Shown: positions 16,639 to 26,363, numbered from the stretch's first letter. The stretch is DNA of 64,000 bases from Clostridium sp. chh4-2 (GCF_002899675.1 NZ_PKUU01000006.1:124001-188000), one strand, 5' to 3'. The notes: a model not told the origin generated them from the sequence alone. Numbers and translations are program-made.

Positions 16639-16983
16639 CGGAATCGGGAGGCGGAGCCGGGAGAAGACGAGCGGAGAGGCGGTCCGGGACGGCGAAGGAA
16701 GATACAGACGAATGGGATCGTATGGAACCCCTTTAGAACTACTTAGACCCGGAAGGGCAGAACGAGGCAGGTAGAAACTGATTTCCGTGTCAGTTTCTAA
16801 AGCGCCACTGAGCAGCGAAGTCATAAAGAGTTCACTGCGAATGGCGCTGGCCTGCCTCGTTCTGTCCTTACGGGTCTTAGTAGTTCTTGGGGGCGAATCC
16901 CGAATCCCATTCGTCTGTATCTTCCTTCGCCGTCCCGGACCGCCTCTCCGCTCGTCTTCTCCCGGCTCCGCCTCCCGATTCCG
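16639..16983. repeat. 345-bp imperfect palindrome with branched apex (element B)
   Basis: GGAATCGGGAGGCGGAGCCG (16640 on) pairs with the matching sequence ending at 16983, and the pairing continues through GACGAGCGGAGAGGCGG and GGCGAAGGAAGATACAGACG. At the apex two small hairpins sit side by side: TAGAAACTGA/TCAGTTTCTA (about 16772-16799) and AGCGCCA/TGGCGCT (16801-16849), giving a three-way junction. It ends 11 bases from the MBL gene stop. No gene is supported inside. Confidence 0.75.
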
Positions 16984-16994
16984 TGCGTCCCCCC

Positions 16995-18023
16995 TTACTC
17001 AACAATCTGGTCGCCGTCTTTGATTACATAATTTTTTTGCACGCCGATTCTGCGCATCCATTCGCGGGTTGATTCGGTAAACCATTTGCCGCTTCCCGGG
17101 CCGCCTCCGTTATCGTTGTCCCAGAGCCAGCCCGGAGTGGGCCATAGGCAGATCTTGGGGTGAAGGATGCGGTAGACGCTTTCCGAAACGCCGTATTGAC
17201 CGTGATGGGCCATTTGGAGGATATCGCAGTACATGTTATCGCTGCCGTAATCCTTTACCAGGCGGTCGCCGGCCTCTTCTCCCATGTCGCCTAGAAATAC
17301 GATGTATTTCCCGTTCATCTTAATGGTATAAGCCACTGAGCTGTTATTAATTGAATTGCGGGGGAAGAGATATGGTTCGTTCATCACGGTTATCTCTGTA
17401 TTATCCACATAAATCTTCTGATTCTTTGTAATATCCCCATGAAGCATCTCTTCCGGCTGTTTGGAAAGGGTTTCCATGAAACGGGCAACCATATCTGCAC
17501 GATAGGATTCGCTGGAGTAATACCATTTTAAATCTGCCAGGCGGTAATAAAGGCCGTCGATTGTGATGCCGGAGGCCGGGTCATTCAGAATTTCATTTAA
17601 AGCGCCGATGTGGTCTGCGTGTGGGTGGGTTACCAGCCAGGCCGATACATGTCCGCCTTTGCTGCGCAGAGTTTCCAGCAGATGATCCTTATCTCCGGGA
17701 GTACCCCCGTCCACCACTATGATACTTCCTTCCGGGGTTTCCAACACTGCGGAGAGCATCTGGCTGTCCGTTTGATTGGCCAGCAGGGTAATTCTGCCTC
17801 CACCTAAAAATGCGGTTGAAGCTGGCGGCTCATCAGTCAGTTTATGTTCCGCTTCCGGTAAGATTACGGGTATGCCGATCTCCTGTTTTTCCATCACCAC
17901 ATCTCCGGGCAATTCGGGGCGAATCGGTTTTCTTTGATTTTCAGGTCCGGATACGGCTGTCAGACAGATGACGGCCGCGCATAAAAGCAGGCCTAACCAG
18001 GCATTTTGTTTTTGATTATTCAT
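16995..18023 (-). CDS. MBL-fold hydrolase, ComEC/Rec2-related, exported
   Basis: About 342 aa. A hydrophobic N-terminus (AWLGLLLCAAVICLTAVSG) is a signal peptide or membrane anchor. The metallo-beta-lactamase core follows: STAFLGGGRITLLANQTDSQ, EGSIIVVDGGTPGDKDHL, THPHADHIGALNEIL (zinc ligands HxHxDH) and VFLGDMGEEAGDRLVKDYG. The closest group is the ComEC C-terminal domain-like MBL proteins that act on nucleic acid or nucleotide phosphoesters; the substrate is not known. I chose the ATG at 18023 with AAGGA upstream. Its end abuts palindrome B. Confidence 0.83.
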   Translation of the reverse strand: MNNQKQNAWLGLLLCAAVICLTAVSGPENQRKPIRPELPGDVVMEKQEIGIPVILPEAEHKLTDEPPASTAFLGGGRITLLANQTDSQMLSAVLETPEGSIIVVDGGTPGDKDHLLETLRSKGGHVSAWLVTHPHADHIGALNEILNDPASGITIDGLYYRLADLKWYYSSESYRADMVARFMETLSKQPEEMLHGDITKNQKIYVDNTEITVMNEPYLFPRNSINNSSVAYTIKMNGKYIVFLGDMGEEAGDRLVKDYGSDNMYCDILQMAHHGQYGVSESVYRILHPKICLWPTPGWLWDNDNGGGPGSGKWFTESTREWMRRIGVQKNYVIKDGDQIVE

Positions 18024-18083
18024 ATAATATCCTTCATTCCTATCATTTTTCAATACGAGTATTATATATGATACTCCCCGGTT

Positions 18084-18111
18084 TTGACAGGGGGTTTGAT
18101 AAAATTATAAA
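18084..18111 (+). promoter_or_regulatory. Sigma-A-type promoter of the BCCT transporter gene
   Basis: TTGACA (18084-18089), 16-bp spacer, TATAAA (18106-18111), about 100 bases before the BCCT start. Confidence 0.55.
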
Positions 18112-18207
18112 AAAAATCCCATTTTTTGCTTGCAATTACCATGGGATGATGGTAGTATGTTCAATATAATTATTTTTTAAATATTTTTGAACATCAGGAG
18201 GTTCCAC

Positions 18208-19731
18208 ATGAAAGATACAAATAATACCGGCGTTTTCAAGCAGCTGGATTGGATTACCACAATTGTTCCTTTTATCTTTATAGTTCTGCTGTGCGCTCTT
18301 TTCATGCTGAACCCGGAAGGGTCTTCGGCCATTCTCGGTTCTATCCGCTACTTTTTAGGCGATCAGCTTGGCAGCTACTATCTGGTCATCGGCCTGGGCG
18401 TGTTTCTCTGCTCCCTGTACATCGCATTTTCCAAATACGGGGCGATTAAACTGGGAAATATAGAAAAGCCGGAGTATTCCTCATTTAAATGGGGAACCAT
18501 GATGTTCACCGCCGGTCTGGCAGCCGATATCCTGTTTTATTCCCTTTGTGAATGGATCTTATATGCTGCGGAGCCTCATATTGCGGATATGGGAAGTATG
18601 CAGGACTGGTCTTCCACGTATCCCTTATTCCATTGGGGCCCGATTCCGTGGAGTTTCTATATGGTATTAGCCGTCGCATTCGGATTTATGCTTCATGTCC
18701 GCAAGAGGACAAAACAAAAATATTCCGAGGCATGCAGGCCGATTTTAGGCAATAGAGTGGATGGCTGGTGCGGAAAATTGATCGATCTGATCGCAGTTAT
18801 CGCATTGCTGGCAGGAACAGCAACCACATTTTCCCTGGCAACTCCTCTGCTTTCCATGGCACTCAGCCATGTATTCGGAATCCATCAGTCAAATCTGCTG
18901 ACAATCGGAATTTTACTGATTATCGGCATCACCTATACGGTAACCGTTTATTTCGGAATGAAGGGAATCGCCAAGCTGGCCGCTTCCTGTACTTATCTGT
19001 TTTTTGCGCTGCTGCTCTATGTATTTATCGGAGGCGGAAGCCCCAGATATATCGTGGAAACGGGAATTACCGCTGTCGGCAACCTGGTACAGAATTTTAT
19101 CGGACTGTCCACCTGGACGGACGCTTTAAGAACCTCATCCTTCCCACAGACCTGGACAATCTTTTATTGGGCCTACTGGATGGTTTGGTGCGTTGCAACT
19201 CCATTTTTCATAGGATCGATCAGCAAAGGGCGGACGATCCGCCAGACCATACTGGGCGGATATTTCTGGGGGATTTCCGGGACATTTACTTCCTTTATTA
19301 TATTAGGAAATTACAGCCTGGGACTGCAGATGCACGGAAAACTGGATGTGGTTTCCATCTATGCCGCCAGCGGAGATTTATATGAGGTCATCATGTCCGT
19401 CATGCAGACCCTTCCTCTCTCCGGCGCAGGTTTAGTCCTTCTGGCCGTTACCATGATCGCATTTTACGCGACTTCCTTCGATGCGCTGACTATGGTGGCC
19501 TCCTCCTATTCCTATAAAGAGCTTCCTGCGGGACAGGAACCGGATAAAAAAGTGAAATTATTCTGGGCGATCCTTTTAATGCTGCTCCCCATCGCTCTCA
19601 TCTTCTCGGAGAATTCAATGAATAACCTCCAGACAGTTTCAATCATCGCAGCGTTCCCAATCGGAATTATCATATTCCTGATTATAAGAAGCTTTTTCAT
19701 CGATGCCAAAAACTATCTGGAGGGCAATTAA
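18208..19731 (+). CDS. BCCT-family betaine/carnitine/choline transporter
   Basis: About 507 aa with twelve predicted membrane helices. BCCT markers include SFKWGTMMFTAGLAADILFY near residue 93, FHWGPIPWSFYMVLAVAFGF and the aromatic WTIFYWAYWMVWCVATPFF region that forms the substrate box. The family takes up quaternary ammonium compounds by sodium, proton or exchange coupling. The ATG at 18208 follows AGGAGG by six bases. No glycine-betaine, carnitine or TMA enzymes are adjacent, so the substrate is open. It converges with the LCP gene with only 13 bases between. Confidence 0.92.
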   Translation: MKDTNNTGVFKQLDWITTIVPFIFIVLLCALFMLNPEGSSAILGSIRYFLGDQLGSYYLVIGLGVFLCSLYIAFSKYGAIKLGNIEKPEYSSFKWGTMMFTAGLAADILFYSLCEWILYAAEPHIADMGSMQDWSSTYPLFHWGPIPWSFYMVLAVAFGFMLHVRKRTKQKYSEACRPILGNRVDGWCGKLIDLIAVIALLAGTATTFSLATPLLSMALSHVFGIHQSNLLTIGILLIIGITYTVTVYFGMKGIAKLAASCTYLFFALLLYVFIGGGSPRYIVETGITAVGNLVQNFIGLSTWTDALRTSSFPQTWTIFYWAYWMVWCVATPFFIGSISKGRTIRQTILGGYFWGISGTFTSFIILGNYSLGLQMHGKLDVVSIYAASGDLYEVIMSVMQTLPLSGAGLVLLAVTMIAFYATSFDALTMVASSYSYKELPAGQEPDKKVKLFWAILLMLLPIALIFSENSMNNLQTVSIIAAFPIGIIIFLIIRSFFIDAKNYLEGN

Positions 19732-19744
19732 TAACAATATTTAT

Positions 19745-21583
19745 TTAGTTCGTTCCTCCCGGTCCCATTGAATTTCCTCCCGGCGTATTATTCTCATTGC
19801 TGCCGGGGAACGGGGCTACGGAGCTTGAAGGCTGAGGGCTTGAACTTGAAGGCTGCGCGCTTGAGCTGGTAGGCTGAGGCGGCGCAGGAACCGTCACTGT
19901 TTCTCCCGGCATCGAAGGCGATGTGCCGCCGGGTGTGGATGCCGATGTGGTACCGCCAGGCATATTCGGAGAACCGGTTGAATCTGACGGGCCGTTTGGA
20001 CCATGTGACGATGTGGTCTCGTGAGGAGAACTCTCTACCGGAGAACTCTCTTCCGGCGGCTGGGTCGGCTTTACTCCCGGACCGGAGCTTTCATCCGAAG
20101 TGGAGGAAGACGACGGTGACGACGGTCTGTTTCCATCAGCCGATGAAGTGCTGTGGGCCGACGGGTCTAAATCCTCCGGAGGATCTATGATGTTGCCGTC
20201 CTCATCTGTTTCATATGTTTCCGATTCTGATGTGCTCTCTGATTCCACTGTACTGGAAGTCTCTTCCGTTGTCTTTTCCACCGCTGCGGTTGTCTGCTTT
20301 GGAAGATATCCCTCTGTGGAGACATGGCCTACGGGCGTGCCGGTTTTATACTTGCCTGTATGTTCCGATATGGTTGCGCTGATCTTCTTTACAGTTGAAG
20401 TCGGCTCGTAGGAATCTTCCTCGCCGAACAGGAACTTATGAAGTTCTATTACATTGCTCTCCAATGTTGTAGGAATAACGCAGGCGCCTTTCTTACCCAT
20501 ATTGGCATCATCACGGGCCATCGGGAAACCGACGGATTCGCCCATATGATACTTGGTAACGTTCAGCGCTACATTGGTCAGATCACTTAAATCAATACTG
20601 GTCGCAACCTGAGGAAGCACAATTTCGAGAATCTGGTTCAGTGCTGCAAAATCTGCTTTTTTACATTTCTCAAACGCCTGTGCAATGATTTTACGCTGGC
20701 GTTCTGTACGGGCAAAATCCGTATCCATCAGACGAAGGCGGCCATATGCAACTGCCTGTACGCCGTCTAAATGATTCATACCCGCTTTTTTAATGTGAGT
20801 GGAGTAAACTCCTGTAACCTTTACTGTTTCCGTGATAAATGAATTAATATATGCGTGTTCCGCTTTACTAAGCTCAATATCCACGCCGCCCAGAATGTTG
20901 ATGGCATCCGCCACCGCTTTCCAGTTAAACGTGATATAATCGGTAATATCCAAATCCAGGTTTTTATTCAGCGCTTTAACCGCTTGTTCCGGACCTCCGT
21001 TGGCATATGCGGCGTTGATCTTATTGTAGCTTCCCTTATCATCGATGTTTAAGTAACTGTCACGGAAAACGGATACCAGTTTGATCTCTCCTGTCTCCCT
21101 GTTTACACAGCAGATCATGTTAACATCCGCATTGGTTCCTTTTCCCACGTTGCTGCCACGGCTGTCCACGCCGAATACGGCGATCATCCAGTAGCCCTTC
21201 ATCTTCGTCAAATCTTCCACCGTCAGCTCTTCATTCTTAATGCTGTCCGGCTGAAATTCGTGCCGCTGAATCATATTCCATCGTTTTGCAAAAAATGCAT
21301 AAGTAAAAATAAACAGCAGTGCGAAACATTCCGCAACTATCATGGTTATAATCCGTCTGCGCTTCTTGTTCCTGGCCTTTCTGGGCGTCGGACGTTCCGG
21401 TTCCGGATCTCTGAACTTAGGCGTTCTCCGTTCGCTTCTCTCTGATGACGTTCTCGTTGTCTCCACCCGGTCGGAAGTTCTTCCCCGGCTGGTTCTCTCC
21501 GGAATCTCGCTTCCGGTTTTCTTTCTGCTCCGGCTGCGGCGCTCCCGGCTATACTCTAATTCATCTTCATACTCGTTATTCAT
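19745..21583 (-). CDS. LytR-CpsA-Psr (LCP) family glycopolymer ligase
   Basis: 612 aa. Residues 1-75 are highly charged and cytosolic (many R/E/S). One membrane helix follows (IITMIVAECFALLFIFTYAF). The LCP catalytic domain spans about residues 125-385: AVFGVDSRGSNVGKGTNADV, LVSVFRDSYLNIDDKGSYNK (Arg that binds the pyrophosphate lipid), AVAYGRLRLMDTDFARTERQ. The last 180 residues are low-complexity Ser/Thr/Pro/Gly. LCP enzymes transfer undecaprenyl-linked glycans to peptidoglycan. It is the last gene of the polysaccharide operon and the natural candidate to anchor its product. Confidence 0.93.
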   Translation of the reverse strand: MNNEYEDELEYSRERRSRSRKKTGSEIPERTSRGRTSDRVETTRTSSERSERRTPKFRDPEPERPTPRKARNKKRRRIITMIVAECFALLFIFTYAFFAKRWNMIQRHEFQPDSIKNEELTVEDLTKMKGYWMIAVFGVDSRGSNVGKGTNADVNMICCVNRETGEIKLVSVFRDSYLNIDDKGSYNKINAAYANGGPEQAVKALNKNLDLDITDYITFNWKAVADAINILGGVDIELSKAEHAYINSFITETVKVTGVYSTHIKKAGMNHLDGVQAVAYGRLRLMDTDFARTERQRKIIAQAFEKCKKADFAALNQILEIVLPQVATSIDLSDLTNVALNVTKYHMGESVGFPMARDDANMGKKGACVIPTTLESNVIELHKFLFGEEDSYEPTSTVKKISATISEHTGKYKTGTPVGHVSTEGYLPKQTTAAVEKTTEETSSTVESESTSESETYETDEDGNIIDPPEDLDPSAHSTSSADGNRPSSPSSSSTSDESSGPGVKPTQPPEESSPVESSPHETTSSHGPNGPSDSTGSPNMPGGTTSASTPGGTSPSMPGETVTVPAPPQPTSSSAQPSSSSPQPSSSVAPFPGSNENNTPGGNSMGPGGTN

Positions 21584-21592
21584 CTTGTACCT

Positions 21593-23011
21593 CTAATATG
21601 CATTTTTGTTAATCAGTCCCTTGAACACCGTTAAAAACATAATTTTAATATCAAACCCAAGGGTCCAGTTTTCAATATAATACAAGTCATGTTCAATTCG
21701 TTTCGTTATTGAAGTGTCTCCACGGTAGCCATTTACCTGCGCCCATCCGGTCAGACCCGGACGAACCTGATGCTTGATCATATATCTTGGTATCTCTTCT
21801 TTAAAACGTTCCACAAAAAACGGGCGTTCCGGCCTTGGGCCTACAATACTCATATCCCCGATCAATACATTAAAAAATTGAGGTGTTTCGTCAATGCTTG
21901 TCTTGCGGATAAAACGTCCGATGGGCGTTACCCTTGGATCACGCGGTGTTGTCCACTGGCTTTTTTCAGCGTCCGGCGCCTGAACTTCCATGGAACGGAA
22001 CTTATACATCTTAAACGGGCGGTTGTGAAGCCCGATCCGTTCCTGGCTGTAAAAAACAGGGCCCGGAGAAGTCAGTTTTATAATCAACGCGGTCAAAAGC
22101 ATAACAGGTGAAAATACGATCAGCCCCACAACGGAACCGACAATATCCACCGCACGCTTCACCGCACGATTTAACGGATCTGTTAACGGAACACGCCTGA
22201 TATGTATCACAGGCAGTCCCTGTAAATCTTCCATAAGCGGAATGGACGGGATCATATTATTGTAATCGGGAATGAACTTGGTGTGGACGCCGGACTTTTC
22301 ACAGGCGGCAACGATCTCTTCCAAATGTTCGTATTCTTTAATGCTCAGCGTGATCGCAATTTCATCCAGTTCATTCAGGTTGAGAATCTCCTTTAAGTCG
22401 GAATTCTTCCCGAATACCCGGATTCCCTTATATTCATATCCCCATTCCTTATTGTCATCTAAAATGCCTTTAATCTGGTATCCCCATTCAGGATTGGCAT
22501 TAACCCTGTCGATATACGCTTCCGCCGCACGGCTGTAGCCGATCAGCAGAATATGCTTCTGATTATATCCTTTGGACCGCATGGAACGCAGCACAAGGCG
22601 GATCGCATTCCTCTCCACCCCTTCCATAATCACATTGACCAGGAAGAAATACAGCACCATCTTGCCGGAGATATTGCCCCAATACGGATTCTTACGAAGG
22701 GCAAACAGAACCATGGTTAAGATCAGAAACCCGATAGTATTGGCCTTACAGATATTGGCAAGCTCCATGCGCCTTCCCTGAACACGTTTCGGCGCATACA
22801 GATGAAATGCCATATATAAAAACAGATAAAGCGGTACCACAATAACCAGCGCAGTGAAATAAACTTCTGCCTTTAAGATGCCCCAATGGGGACGCAGGAT
22901 TCTATTTTCCCAGTACATAATCGTCCATGCCAGCGTATAGGAAATGATAATCACCAACGCATCCAGCAGAACGTGGAACCGGTTAAATTTTTTCTGATTA
23001 TCTTTTATCAT
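21593..23011 (-). CDS. Polyprenyl glycosylphosphotransferase (WbaP/WcaJ type)
   Basis: About 472 aa. Five N-terminal membrane helices, a Rossmann-like CoA-binding/NAD region (HILLIGYSRAAEAYIDRVN), and a C-terminal bacterial sugar transferase domain from about residue 280: DIVGSVVGLIVFSPVMLLTA, YSQERIGLHNRPFKMYKFRS, KTSIDETPQFFNVLIGDMSI VGPRPERP region. It starts the glycan by moving a hexose-1-phosphate onto undecaprenyl phosphate. I used the ATG at 23011 after GAGGG. It is between the glycosyltransferases and the LCP gene. Confidence 0.93.
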   Translation of the reverse strand: MIKDNQKKFNRFHVLLDALVIIISYTLAWTIMYWENRILRPHWGILKAEVYFTALVIVVPLYLFLYMAFHLYAPKRVQGRRMELANICKANTIGFLILTMVLFALRKNPYWGNISGKMVLYFFLVNVIMEGVERNAIRLVLRSMRSKGYNQKHILLIGYSRAAEAYIDRVNANPEWGYQIKGILDDNKEWGYEYKGIRVFGKNSDLKEILNLNELDEIAITLSIKEYEHLEEIVAACEKSGVHTKFIPDYNNMIPSIPLMEDLQGLPVIHIRRVPLTDPLNRAVKRAVDIVGSVVGLIVFSPVMLLTALIIKLTSPGPVFYSQERIGLHNRPFKMYKFRSMEVQAPDAEKSQWTTPRDPRVTPIGRFIRKTSIDETPQFFNVLIGDMSIVGPRPERPFFVERFKEEIPRYMIKHQVRPGLTGWAQVNGYRGDTSITKRIEHDLYYIENWTLGFDIKIMFLTVFKGLINKNAY

Positions 23012-23134
23012 CGTACCCACCCTCAGTTTAATATCTCATCTATTATACATGATATCATAAACGTATGCTATTAAAATTCTCTTAAAAAGTTTGGTCTTTC
23101 GACGTTTTTCTTTAGATAATCTGACGTTTTTTTC

Positions 23135-24109
23135 CTATTTTAGCAGCTTCCGCCTGGAAAATTCCCAAACATAGAGAAAGGTTCCGGCTATCAGTTCCCA
23201 TTGGATTGACAGATAATTCACCAGGTTTTCGGGGCGGTATTTCACCTTTTTGCATTTATGAACCGTCTTCAGTCCTTCCGTCAGACCGGCCAAATAATCC
23301 TTTCCAAACCCTCTTTTTTTGAAAAATCCGTATTTCACACAGATTCCCAGAATAAGGGGAAGGAGATTGACCAGCAGCTGAATCACCGGCATATTCTTAT
23401 AATTCAGATAGATGTTATTTCTTGCAGCCAGTTTCACCTTAAACGAATTGTACTTGGAACCGCTGGTGGCGCTTCCCGCATGGTAAATGACGGCGTCCGG
23501 ACAATACCGGTTGTGGTAACCTGCGATTTTCGCCCGGTATCCCACGTCCATGTCCTCCAGATATGCAAAATGCATCTCGTCAAAATAACCGATGGTTTCA
23601 AACACTTCCCTGCGGTAAATAGCCGCGGCGGCGCAGGCAGAAAATATCTCCCGCTCCTTATTATAACCGGATGAGCTCTGCCCCACTCCACGCTGATAAG
23701 CCCAGCCCAGCACGGTATACATATCTCCCGCGTCGTCCATCAGATCTTTCTGGTGAAGCTGGATCATCTTACAGCTGACCGAGAAAATAGAGGGTGATTT
23801 CTCTATCGCCCGGATCATCTGCGCCACAAAGTCCTCATGAACTTCCGTATCATTATTAAGTAAAATCACATATGGCGTTTTCGCCGCTTTCAGTCCGACA
23901 TTCACCGCGCCGGTAAATCCCGTATTCTCTTCCAGAAAAATGGAGGGAATCTTCCGTTCCTTCAGCCACTCCACGCTGCCGTCCGTCGACCCGTTGTCCA
24001 CCACCAGAACCTGATAATCGTCCGTGGTCTGGCGGTTCAGCGTCTCAAAACACGGTTCCATGAATTTCAAGCCGTTGTAATTGGGAATAATTATCGTAAC
24101 TTTTTTCAT
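23135..24109 (-). CDS. Family 2 glycosyltransferase (rhamnosyltransferase-like)
   Basis: About 324 aa. It begins MKKVTIIIPNYNGLKFMEPC, with VLVVDNGSTDGSVEWL and VILLNNDTEVHEDFVAQM (the DxD-like metal site), then HFAYLEDMDVGYRAKIAGY. This is the GT2 pattern of wall-polysaccharide rhamnosyl or related transferases. A C-terminal hydrophobic stretch (IQLLVNLLPLILGICVKYGF) may anchor it to the membrane. I chose the ATG at 24109, 8 bases after the stop of the upstream gene and following GAGGATAAT. The longer frame overlaps that gene and lacks a ribosome binding site. Confidence 0.9.
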   Translation of the reverse strand: MKKVTIIIPNYNGLKFMEPCFETLNRQTTDDYQVLVVDNGSTDGSVEWLKERKIPSIFLEENTGFTGAVNVGLKAAKTPYVILLNNDTEVHEDFVAQMIRAIEKSPSIFSVSCKMIQLHQKDLMDDAGDMYTVLGWAYQRGVGQSSSGYNKEREIFSACAAAAIYRREVFETIGYFDEMHFAYLEDMDVGYRAKIAGYHNRYCPDAVIYHAGSATSGSKYNSFKVKLAARNNIYLNYKNMPVIQLLVNLLPLILGICVKYGFFKKRGFGKDYLAGLTEGLKTVHKCKKVKYRPENLVNYLSIQWELIAGTFLYVWEFSRRKLLK

Positions 24110-24117
24110 ATTATCCT

Positions 24118-26304
24118 CTACACCTCCAGACGGTAAGGTTCTCCGATGGCTTCCTTTTGCAGATCGCGCAGGGCGAAATTGGATTTTCTGAGAGTCAGGT
24201 TCGGATTGTAGTAAGGATCTCCCTTTTCCAGAATCTCCGGCCATTTTTTCGCAAAAATGGAGATTTCCCGGTTAAATCTGGCAACTTTTTCCGGCGTGTC
24301 TTCTAATCCTCTGGATTTGGATTCATAGTGATAGAGAACCGCATAAGGATTGTACACTACTAGTTTGCCAAGGGCTCTCACTTTCATACAATAATCGATA
24401 TCATTAAAAGCCACAGCCAGTTCCTCACTGAAACCGCCCGCCTCTTCAAACACGGATTTCTTCGTCATCATACAGGCCGCCGTCACAGCGCTGTAATCCT
24501 GGGCGCACATGGCTCTGTGGAAATAGCTGTTTTCCGCCTTATGAAGCCCGATAAACGTATGGCCTGCGATTCCTCCGAACCCAACCACCACGCCGGCATG
24601 CTGTATGGTATCGTCCTGATAGAGCAGTCTGGCTCCGGCGATTCCCACATCCTGCCTCTGGCAGAATCCAAGCATCTCTTCAATCATCCTGGGTTCTATG
24701 ATTTCCGTATCGTTGTTCAAAAACAGAAGATATTCCCCTAAGGCCGCCTGCACGCCGAAGTTATTGATTGCAGAATAATTGAATTCCCTCTCCCATGTCA
24801 CCACGCGGACGCAAGGAAATTCTTTCTGTATTTTCGTATAATAGTCAAATGTGTCCGGCTCCGTACTGTTATTCTCAACCACAATAAATTCAATATTTTT
24901 ATAAGAAGCCCGCTCTAAAATCGACCGGATGCACAGATCCAGATCCTTGTGATGGTCTTTATTCGGTATCACGACGGACACAAGAGGATTACCCTCAATT
25001 TCAAATGTGGTGTGATAAATGCCGTAGTCCACACCCTTTTCCACCTTTTCCGCTTTAATCCCCATCCGCTCATAATGGGCCATGATAGCTCTGGAACCCG
25101 CTTCAAATGCGTAGAGCTTGCTTTCCGGATTGCTGGCCGTCGAATCCAGATGGCAACGCCAATGGTACAGAATCTTGGGAATATGGCAGATTTTTTCGGC
25201 TTCTTCCGTACATCGGAAGATAAAATCATAATCCTGGGCGCCGTCAAATTCCTGGCGGAAACCGCCCACCTTCTCAAATAAACTGCGTTTCACCACAAAA
25301 AGATGGCAGATATAATTCACGCTGGTTAAAAGATCCTGATTAAAATCAGGTTTAAAATGAGGGTCAAATAATGCCCCTCCATCCATATCCAGCTTGTCTT
25401 CATCGGAATAAATCACATCGCACCCGGCATTTTCATTGATGGTCCTGGCGCATTCATAAAGGGCGTGGGAAGGAATTGTGTCATCATGGTCTGCCAAAAC
25501 GATGAAATCTCCTGCGGCCATTTCCAATGCCGCATTAGTATTGCCTGCAATTCCTCTGTTTTCCCCTAAAACCTTGTATTTAATCCGTTTATCCCGGTCT
25601 GCATAGCGTTTTAAAATGCGGCTCACATCCTGGCCTTTTGGGCTTCCGTCCGCAATGCAAAGTTCCCAATTTACATAAGTCTGATCCAGAATGGAATCAA
25701 TCATCTCACGGAGATATTTTTCCGGTGTTTTGAATACAGGGATTACAATGGAAAATTTAGGCATGAAATCAAATGATTCATGGCGCTGCTTTTCCAGCTC
25801 TTCCTCCGACGGTTTGGTCAGCTCATACCACTCCGCATAATCATAATCATTATCCAAACCCTGAATTTTATGTTTCGATTTTACGATTAACGCTTTTAAG
25901 CCGTTCTTTTTCCAGAAATCCATGGCCACATGAACCGTTTCCATGTTCATCAGGTCTTTGATCTTCTCTTTCCGCTTGTGGGCCACGCTGCTTCGTTTTG
26001 CGATAAGCTCCTCGTTGTATTTGATGCGTGCCGTCTTGCCGTCGCAGGTGATGAGAAGATAATAATCCTGGCCCCGCTCATAGGGGAACTGGATGTCAAA
26101 CCCGAAATCCTTGTCTATGATCTGTTTATAGTAGATCTGGCTCACATCGTCACGCCTGGTGGACACACAGCGGAATTCAACCGGACTGTGTTTGGCGTCT
26201 TCCACCGCAAAGACGGCCTGGGACTGGGGATCACGGCCGATGACCCAGCCGTTTAAAGTTATCTCATTTTCACGTATCCGGACAATATCTATCTTGTACT
26301 TCAT
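24118..26304 (-). CDS. Large glycosyltransferase with two GT2 domains
   Basis: 728 aa. Residues 1-100 are a beta-rich domain (ENEITLNGWVIGRDPQSQAV) seen at the front of some clostridial glycan enzymes. The first GT2 domain begins near 183 (FSIVIPVFKTPEKYLREMID) and has ADHDD and YSDEDKLD metal-site motifs. The second begins near 440 (VSVVIPNKDHHKDLDLCIRS) with LFLNNDTEIIEPRMI. Two catalytic domains in one chain suggest it adds two sugars in turn or polymerises a disaccharide repeat. Donor and acceptor are unknown. It belongs to the minus-strand operon. Confidence 0.9.
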   Translation of the reverse strand: MKYKIDIVRIRENEITLNGWVIGRDPQSQAVFAVEDAKHSPVEFRCVSTRRDDVSQIYYKQIIDKDFGFDIQFPYERGQDYYLLITCDGKTARIKYNEELIAKRSSVAHKRKEKIKDLMNMETVHVAMDFWKKNGLKALIVKSKHKIQGLDNDYDYAEWYELTKPSEEELEKQRHESFDFMPKFSIVIPVFKTPEKYLREMIDSILDQTYVNWELCIADGSPKGQDVSRILKRYADRDKRIKYKVLGENRGIAGNTNAALEMAAGDFIVLADHDDTIPSHALYECARTINENAGCDVIYSDEDKLDMDGGALFDPHFKPDFNQDLLTSVNYICHLFVVKRSLFEKVGGFRQEFDGAQDYDFIFRCTEEAEKICHIPKILYHWRCHLDSTASNPESKLYAFEAGSRAIMAHYERMGIKAEKVEKGVDYGIYHTTFEIEGNPLVSVVIPNKDHHKDLDLCIRSILERASYKNIEFIVVENNSTEPDTFDYYTKIQKEFPCVRVVTWEREFNYSAINNFGVQAALGEYLLFLNNDTEIIEPRMIEEMLGFCQRQDVGIAGARLLYQDDTIQHAGVVVGFGGIAGHTFIGLHKAENSYFHRAMCAQDYSAVTAACMMTKKSVFEEAGGFSEELAVAFNDIDYCMKVRALGKLVVYNPYAVLYHYESKSRGLEDTPEKVARFNREISIFAKKWPEILEKGDPYYNPNLTLRKSNFALRDLQKEAIGEPYRLEV

Positions 26305-26363
26305 TTTTACACCCCTGGTCCGTTTTAGCGGACATCAATTCAATATTTGAAACGATTTTTGTT

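Noticed and set aside
16559-17072. Several plus-strand open frames in element B
   Set aside because: They arise from GC-rich palindromic arms; no ribosome binding sites or protein-like composition.
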